Assembly: GCF_040712315.1 (NCBI RefSeq)
Contig: NC_134017.1
Coordinates: 56,480,636-56,544,635 of the forward strand
From: Castanea sativa
Lineage: Eukaryota; Streptophyta; Magnoliopsida; Fagales; Fagaceae
Length of the DNA: 64,000 nt
Direction: 5' to 3'
Position 1 is the first letter of the stretch; each line of letters begins with the position of its first letter. Shown here piece by piece: positions 57,400 to 64,000 of this stretch. Below the pieces are notes generated by a model. That model saw only the letters and a program-made list of their open reading frames with translations, was not told where the DNA came from and did no database searches. The position numbers were made by a program, and so were the translations under genes.

Positions 57400-57745
57400 A
57401 CCCCGTCTGTGTGACAACTCGTCTATGAGATGACCTATCTGTGTGACGACCTATCTTTGTGATGACCCATCTGTGTGACAACTCCGCCTGTGTGACGACC
57501 CCGTCTGTGTGACGACCCCGTCTGTATGACGACCTGTCTGTGTGACGACCCCATCTGTGTGACGACCACATCTGTGCGACGATCCGTCTATGTGACGACC
57601 CTATCTGTATGACAACCCGTCTGTGTGTTGACCTCGTCTGTGTGACGACCCCGTCTATGTGAAGACCCCGTTGTGGACTACCCCGTCTGTGTGACAACCA
57701 CATCTGTGTGACGACCCGTCTGTGTGACAACCTTGTTATGTGACC
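57400..57745. repeat. Minisatellite, 17-18 bp unit, about 19 copies
   Basis: The unit is CGTCTGTGTGACGACCC with point variants and one-base length changes. It produces long chance open frames on both strands (for example 57,398-57,730 minus), which are not genes. Confidence 0.93.
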
Positions 57746-58670
57746 TTGGGTGAGGTTCTGATTTCGAAATGGTACTAGATATATTTATGGCTCACAGTGA
57801 ATAACATGTCGTTTTCTAGTTATTTTGGGAAGCTTGGTGTTACATTATTTCTATCATTCTTGACATGTTGTTAAGGAAATTGATTTTGCATAAATTAAAT
57901 GGAAATTCCCAATTTATAGCACGTCTGGTAAAAGGTGCATTATCATGAAACTTGCATTTCCCTCACCCCCATTAATTATGCTACTTACTGAGCTTTACCT
58001 CATCTCACTCTCCAACAGTTTTACAGATAAATTAGCTACACATTATGCATGAAGCTTAATTTTGTTGGTGGTGATTGAAAGTACTATATTGAATTGGAAG
58101 ACTTGGGCCACAAATGGTTGGTGACTCAATCTTGCAACGTATAACAAAGTTATAATTAATTCTATTGGAGATTGGGCATTTGAGGTTTGTTAGCCTTAGG
58201 TGCGGTAGGCTTAGATTCAGTGTTGAGGTTGCGTATTCTAGAAAGGATATGGCTCTGTGTAATCCAATTGGAGTTTTGTAATATATCCATGTATTAAGTG
58301 GAAGCACATGATTTTTAGTTATTGTTTGTAAATGTGTTTTAGAGCTTTAACTAATAATGTGGAGATTTCAGTATGGTTATATATTTGTATCCTATGGAAA
58401 AGAAAAAATATATATCCTATAGTCTCTCTCCTAATGGTTCTTTTCTTATGCTTTGGACCCTTTTGGGTTCAGGGCATGACAGGGACCCCCAATGTGCAAG
58501 GCCAGTTGACTAATTAAGCTCCCTTAAGCCCAAAAAAAAAAAAAAAAAAAAAACCTTCTTCTTTGCAGTACCCACAAATAGTAGAAGCAATAAGTGATAA
58601 GCTTGCAATTTTAAGCTATTTAAGTGCATCCCAAATGAACACTTAGAGCCTAGCAAAAACTTTTAGCAGT
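57746..58670. other. Unassigned intergenic sequence
   Basis: No gene recognised. A 20-base-plus A run lies near 58,530-58,552. The stretch around 57,940-58,040 resembles the 3' untranslated type sequence seen in plant retroelements, without proof. Confidence 0.35.
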
Positions 58671-58674
58671 TTAA

Positions 58675-59300
58675 TCAAGATCTACAAATAAAAATTGCTC
58701 TTCTAGCAAGGGAATGAGCAAGCCGGTTGCCCTCCCTTTTTACATGTTTGAAGCAATATTTATGAAAAGCCTCTGACAGAATCCAAATCTCTTCAATAAC
58801 ATGACCAAACATAGTTTTTGGTGGCGTCTGGTTGTTGATTGCTGTGACAATTCTCTGACTATCTCCTTCGAATTCCACCATAGAAATGCAAAGTTCTCTA
58901 GCGAAACTTACTGCCCTACTAGATGCCAAGGCTTCCACCAAATCAACTGACTGAGGTAGTGGAATTTTTTTGGCTAAGGGCTACTATTACATTCCTATAA
59001 GAATCATGAATCACTACACCAATACCAGCTAAGGAGGGTTCAAAGAAAATCACTCCATCAAAATTTGCTTTGTACATTCCTTCACTTAGAGGGTTCCACC
59101 TAACCAAACTCCTCGGTACGTTGCACATCTCTAAGAAGTTTTCATTGCACATGGAGGAATCCATTGAGTAGTTCCTTAGCTTTAAATGCCACTTCTGTCA
59201 AAGCCCATGTTGATTGCTTCTATCTGATACTATTTCTTCTTTGCCAAAGGCACCGGGTGATCATAGAAAATAATGCTACCGTGAGAGAAGGAGCTTGTTC
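58675..59300 (-). pseudogene. LINE-derived RNase H domain remnant
   Basis: Read leftward: a CLWQRRNSIR block and LTEVAFKAKELL (59,170-59,300), typical of the region between reverse transcriptase and RNase H in plant LINEs. Then, after a frameshift, VRWNPLSEGMYKANFDGVIF and AGIGVVIHDSYRNVI. After another frameshift near 58,942 come VDLVEALASSRAVSFARELC, VEFEGDSQRIVTAI and HVKREGNRLAHSLARRA. These are the catalytic blocks of a type-1 RNase H (FDG, EALA, GDS, N-R-L-A-H). The reverse transcriptase part and a poly-A tail are missing. Confidence 0.8.
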
Positions 59301-60699
59301 AATCACAGTACTAGCCAATTCAGACACTTGGAACTTACCCAGCTCGATAAAGCTTGATCTTGTTGATGTTATGCGGATAATTATGGATCAATTATGGTTA
59401 TAGGTTTCCCTTTGAATCGAGGAGAAATTGAGATCAACATGGTTTTGTTCCGTCCACAAAACTGATTAAATTATGACTTTTCAAATAAGGGAGGAATTGG
59501 CAAGCCACAAAATATGATTTGTTTGATCAAGCTTGATCAACACAAGGTGAGAAAAATTATGCAATGAGGAAGAGGCCATTGTTGCAAAACTTTTTTTTTT
59601 TTTAGGAGAAGGGAGATTTGAGATATGATATTTCCGTTAAAACCACCAACAATTGTTAATTAAGCTATAAGACTCTTGGCATTGCAAGACTTATTAGACT
59701 TTTATACCATGAAAGAAGAGTAACACAAGGTGTTTTTTTTTTCTTTAATAATTCGATATTTACAATAGAAGAGGGAATTTGAACCCTAGATGTTATGAAC
59801 AAACTAAAAGGTACCAAAAAGTTAAAATGCAAACTCTTGATTGTAACACAAGGTTTTAAGATGGGCTTTTAAGTTATAGAATACCTTCCCAAAGTATTTG
59901 TTATATACAGAAAATAAATATTAGCAAATATTCAAATTTAAAATATAGAATTAAGTGTGATTATGTAACCGATTCCTTAACTTGCTATCATCATTAGATA
60001 CTTGATTCTTGCTTAGAAGCTTTAATACCTTTATCCCTCCTATGATCTTCTTTTTGCTAATATTGTTCTTTGTCAAAACGTTCAATTGGCAGTCCCTTTC
60101 TTCCTTATCATCCACGTGTTTTGCCCACCTTCAGAACCTCATGTACAGCCAGCCCCCTTCGTCATGAGGAGGCATCTTTAATTTAGTCTTCAATTTATAA
60201 TTTAAGAGTAAGAAATTATACAAGGGTAAGAACTAAGGACTACGTCTAGGCCAATTAAGAAATGAGTGGAGCTATCATGCTTGTTTGAGGTCCACTTAAT
60301 TTGTTCTTCGCCCTGGTTTTACAAGTAGTTTTGCTTTATTTTTCCCAAGTCAAGATAACACATGTTGCATTTAACAAGAAGACGTAAATGTAAGAAGACC
60401 TTTTTTTTGTATATAAGAAGAAATTTTATTTAAGAAACTGGAGAACCAGCAGTATACAGAGAAATCAAGGGCTGACAATACTGCCACAATACTGCCAGCT
60501 GCAAAAACACCAACACTGACTGATTAATTGATTTAAAGCAGAAGTTGACATTATTGTTATCAAGTAGCAAGGGTTGTGACAACTGCTCTCCCTTCTTACC
60601 ATTTTTATACTCAAAGAATCCTTTATTATAGCTAATGAATCCGCTTAATGAAGAAACTTTGAAATCATGTTCTAGCTACTACATAGGAGCTCTTTAACA
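59301..60699. other. Unassigned intergenic sequence
   Basis: No gene recognised on either strand. Poly-T runs occur near 59,590 and 59,730. Confidence 0.4.
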
Positions 60700-61012
60700 T
60701 TATAGCCTGAAAGATGTAGTAGCATATGCAAGGAGCTCCTTGTCACATCCATAATTGACCATATCTTCCGCGTTCAAGTTTATCCATGCCTCTATTCCAT
60801 CCCCAAGTTTGGTGTCTGAAAATGTAATTAGATTCTTGAAAGGTAAACTAACCCAACCAACCAAAAAAAGTCTTTCCCCACTCAAAGTCAACGTCATATA
60901 AAGGAAACCCGCACAATGCAGTGAAATTTAAGATTACACTATCTTGTGTCATGATTTTTCCACTCAGCTCTTTCAGAATATTCTAGTGTTCACTACCTTG
61001 TAGTTTTTTCAA
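60700..61012 (-). pseudogene. 3' fragment of a BAHD acyltransferase gene
   Basis: Reading leftward in one frame gives KLQGSEH, a stop, NILKELSGKI and FTALCGFPLYDVDFEWGKT. After a one-base shift come SLPFKNLITFSDTKLGDGIE, AWINLNAEDM and CDKELLAYAT. This is the C-terminal end of a plant BAHD acyltransferase (vinorine synthase-like clade): the structural DFGWG motif is present as DFEWG, and the GDGIEAWVNL block is well kept. The N-terminal half with HXXXD is absent from the window. BAHD enzymes transfer acyl groups from CoA to alcohols and amines; this remnant cannot. A poly-T run at 61,027-61,042 lies just beyond its truncated 5' side. Confidence 0.75.
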
Positions 61013-61810
61013 TTAATCCTTGTCAATTTTTTTTTTTTTTTTGCATCTCTCAACTTGACCACAATGCCATACCAATCTTCCCGGCTGGTTTCTTTAGACA
61101 CGATGGTTATTGTGACTTGGAATAAACTTCCAAAAGAATAGTCAGATAATGGTTATTGTGACTTTAAACTTCAACTTCTTTAAATGGCTATTGTAATAAT
61201 AAAATGACGTCACCTCTCCCTCATTTCTATATCAAATTGAACCTGTGTCTCTCTATCTCTCAATTGGTTTGGGTTTAGCCTACATGACCACACGTGTGTC
61301 ACATGAGTGATGTTAGTTAATTTAAATGGCTAACTAATAGATTCCTCAATTTAGCACATATATGAAGTTTAGAGAATAAATTAGCTAAAATAAAAATTCA
61401 AGGGTAATAATCACTTTTCCAAAGTTTAGTGGGTATGTCTAGGCATTTTTCCTTGGTATATATCAAGAAAAAAAAATTTTGGTAAAATAAAATTACTAGA
61501 TCCTTTCATTAGTATTTCCTAATAAAAAAATTAAGTAAAAAAAAGATCCTATCACTTATAAATTCCACACACACACACAAAAGTACACGTATAAATTAAC
61601 TAAGCCTTAGTCCCTACTAATTGGGAACAGCTACATGGATTGTTTTAAGCCACTAGAACCTATCTAGGGCAATGTCCACTCTTCAATTAACTCAATTTAT
61701 TTTTTTTTTTTTTAAATGATTCTACTATTCAAGGCTTTAACCGCAATATCCAGTCATAGTCTTTCAATTCTTAAGGAATCGCATCTATAGAATCAATCTA
61801 TCATCAATTA

Positions 61811-61815
<5 letters not shown>
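61013..61815. other. Unassigned intergenic sequence
   Basis: No gene recognised. A CACACACACACA run lies near 61,567. Confidence 0.4.
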
Positions 61816-61823
<8 letters not shown>

Positions 61824-61882
<59 letters not shown>

Positions 61883-61912
61883 AGAAGAAGAAGAAGAAGA
61901 AGAAGAAGAAGA
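61824..61912 (+). repeat. Compound microsatellite (AG)n(AAG)n
   Basis: An AT run leads into about 27 AG units and then about 11 GAA/AAG units. Confidence 0.95.
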
Positions 61913-62910
61913 GACCTCATATACTACATGCGGGAGTGCATAAAGTCATATTATGTGACACTTTAATTTTGCGTTTAGCTTTTTTTTTACCTTTTTTCAT
62001 TAAGATTTTTTAACCATTATCCAAAAAATCATATTAATTTATTTTTACTATTATAAAAAAGATGGCTTGTTATTGACATTTAGACCAAATATTTTGAAAA
62101 GTCTAAACTCACTTATTACCTTACATATTATGATCCAACCTAATTTATAATATATATATATATATATATATATAACCGAAACCTCTGAAACTCTTACAAT
62201 TTTTCACGTCAGCACTATATTTAAATAAAATTATAAAATTATTTTTGTTTAGTCTAAATTTAATTAGGAGTAAAACTCTATCTCTCTAATAAATCTAACT
62301 TAAACTCATACTCATCATTATCATTTTTTTAAAACATAATTATTTTTTTAAATCCAAACATAACAATAAGTGAAATTTTATCTCTCTAACAAATCCAACT
62401 TAAACTCAAACTCAAACATTGATAATTTAACTCCAAATTTGCGAGATTAATCATAAACATTATAAAAATAAGCAAACCCCAATATTTTTTTCTAAAACTG
62501 AGTAGAGGTATGAGCTCTTCTTATGTTATTTTTGTCTACTCTACTTTGTTAAAATATATATATATTATGGTTTTTTCATGTTTTTTTTAAAAAGTAATTT
62601 TCGTGCATGAACCATCAAACTTTCTTTAGCCGTTTTTTACAAGATAAAAATTCTTACAATAATTGAAATTATTCTTTCAAACGTAACTCATCTTTCTTTT
62701 ATATTTCTCTATTATTTAGTCATATATATTTTGTTTTGTTAAAAATTCTCTCTTAAAAATTCTCTCTCTTTAATATTTTTTGATCTTTCAAAAGTTTTAA
62801 TATCTAAAATTTTGAGTTTTTTTTTTTTTTTTTGCAGTATCTGAAACTGTCTGACAAATTTTTTGTAAGCCATTACACGTTCAAGCAATGACTTATTCAT
62901 CAAATTGTAA
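61913..62910. other. AT-rich intergenic sequence with a short direct duplication
   Basis: Two copies of TATCTCTCTAA.AAATC.AACTTAAACTC-type sequence lie near 62,280 and 62,380. An AT run lies at 62,150-62,174. No gene recognised. Confidence 0.4.
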
Positions 62911-63131
62911 CACAAATTGGAGAAATTATAAAGTCCTCATGGTGGACAAGCGACGTGGTTCACCATTCCACTAAAAGATTCCCACGAGTTTAAAATTGCT
63001 GAGTCAAAAAAATTTTTAAAACAAAAACTAATTACTGACTCAGCAATTTCAAACAAGTGAGACTCTTTTAGTGAAATGGTAGACAAATAACGTGGTCCAT
63101 CATGAGGACTATATAATTTCTCCACAAATTG
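62911..63131. mobile_element. Palindromic MITE, Mutator type, with 9-bp target duplication
   Basis: The 203-bp element 62,920-63,122 begins GAGAAATTATAAAGTCCTCA and ends in the near-perfect complement. Its two arms of about 88 bases pair almost throughout (GCTGAGTCA / TGACTCAGC at the inner ends), separated by about 30 bases. CACAAATTG flanks it on both sides (62,911-62,919 and 63,123-63,131). A 9-bp duplication is the hallmark of Mutator-like elements. The RNA would fold into a long hairpin. No coding capacity. Confidence 0.88.
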
Positions 63132-63571
63132 AAGACATACAAAAGCAAATCATGCAATGGCGTAATTGCTTAAATTTTTTATAAAATTATTTTCGTCTAC
63201 CTCACAAATAGGTAAGTTCCCGTGTATAGCTCGAGTTAGCGACTAGTAAATATTATATAACTGAAACCTTTGACTTTTTGTTAACCTTTCGAAAGCTTGC
63301 CACGTCAGCTTTAGAGGGCTCACAATTTTCCACATCAACATTAATTTTCAATTTTTTTTTACTTTTATTTTTTTAACCTGGTAATTACTTCTCCCCTCGA
63401 CTAGTTTATCGATAGTTCCCCTGCCTCCAGTCTTCCCCTCGCGTATCTTACTCCTCTATTTTCATTCGAAACCAATTAATATCCTTTGTGAAGACAAGCC
63501 AACCGCATCACCATGAATCAGCATCCTCCTTTGTTCAAACCAGCTGAGGTCGCTATAGGAAGAACACAAGG
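63132..63571. other. Unassigned intergenic sequence
   Basis: Nothing recognised. The stretch near 63,255-63,310 resembles 62,176-62,215 (TATAAC.GAAACCT followed by CACGTCAGC), possibly another small dispersed repeat. Confidence 0.35.
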
Positions 63572-63739
63572 GTGTCATCATCATCAACATCACTTCACTC
63601 GAACCAGTCCAACGGCGGCAAATTCAACTTCTTGAAATCACTACCCTATGACGAGATTGTTGTCGCAACCTCATCAAGTACCGTGTCGAGACCAGCAGTC
63701 TCCAGGTGGGTAAAGGAGTTGAGGAATTGCCCTCACCAG
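63572..63739 (+). other. Exon-like open stretch, unassigned
   Basis: An open frame without ATG reads a Ser-rich stretch, then KFNFLKSLPYDEIVVAT, then RPAVSRWVKELRNCPHQ, and ends exactly at a CAG/GTGCGT donor-like site (63,739/63,740). The nearest upstream ATG (63,512) is in another frame that stops after about 40 codons. It could be a broken first exon continuing past the window's right edge, or chance. I do not recognise the protein. Confidence 0.3.
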
Positions 63740-64000
63740 GTGCGTTTTAATTATTCTCTGGGTTCCATCAAAACCCAACCAAAAGTATATTTAAGAGAAT
63801 CATGAGTTTACATAAGAGGTCATGAAGCTCCTAGGAATGAAACTTGGGGTCATTATTTTCTTTGAATAGTTCACTTTTGTTTCAATATCCACAATCGTTT
63901 GGCCATAACCCTATGTTTGTAACATCTTTTAGTTGGTGGCATCAATTGCCACAAGTTTTATCCTTTTCCGTAAGAGTTAGTTTGCCAACTTTGTTTTGAA
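63740..64000. other. Right edge of window, possible intron
   Basis: Follows the donor-like site. No coding sequence recognised to the end of the window. Confidence 0.3.

Noticed and set aside
57398..57730. 110-codon minus-strand open frame and CRISPR-like regular repeats
   Set aside because: Both result from the 17-18 bp minisatellite. Units are contiguous without unique spacers, and the genome is a plant.

Overview
The window is plant nuclear DNA, almost certainly from a woody eudicot. It is AT-rich, coding regions carry GT-AG introns, and most of it is layered transposable elements. A captured fragment of an XIP aquaporin (a family known from many eudicots but absent from Brassicaceae) argues against a crucifer. 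The style of the retroelements is compatible with Fagaceae, but that is an impression and not proven. I see one intact host gene; nearly everything else is mobile DNA or broken gene pieces.

Layout. 1-1.5 kb: unassigned sequence plus a block of short subterminal-type repeats. 1.57-5.62 kb: an old, decayed plus-strand Copia element (A) with a nested solo LTR in its right LTR. 5,816-14,526: a minus-strand Copia element (B) with both LTRs and a 5-bp target duplication (AATGT); it keeps pol but lacks gag, and carries an extra sense ORF between pol and the 3' LTR. 16.5-28 kb: a Ty3/Gypsy element of Tat type on the minus strand, with an antisense ORF beyond its integrase. Its reverse transcriptase is split by a plus-strand Copia element (C, 21,217-26,630, target duplication ATCTT). 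C belongs to the same family as B but keeps only gag.

29,061-49,914 is one complete 20.9-kb CACTA (En/Spm) transposon: CACTACAAAA termini, TAA target duplication on both sides, subterminal GCCGCGTTT-type repeats, a decayed TNP2 transposase gene and a decayed TNPA/PF03004-type gene. It also contains pieces of at least six unrelated host genes, all in the same orientation as the transposase: plastid ribosomal protein uL4, a plant membrane protein, the mitochondrial translation GTPase GUF1, a class III small heat-shock protein, an XIP aquaporin and a SINAT-type RING E3 ligase. Several retain intron donor sites, so genomic DNA rather than mRNA was captured.

49.9-55 kb holds the one intact gene, an intronless 520-residue aromatic amino acid decarboxylase family enzyme. 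Its catalytic-loop tyrosine is replaced by phenylalanine (F347), which predicts an aldehyde synthase (phenylacetaldehyde or 4-hydroxyphenylacetaldehyde synthase) rather than a tyrosine decarboxylase. About five tandem copies of a 230-285 bp unit lie directly upstream.

55-64 kb contains a hAT-like MITE, a 17-18 bp minisatellite, a LINE-derived RNase H remnant, a BAHD acyltransferase 3' fragment, microsatellites, a 203-bp palindromic Mutator-type MITE with a 9-bp target duplication, and an unassigned exon-like stretch at the right edge. No tRNA, rRNA or CRISPR locus was recognised.
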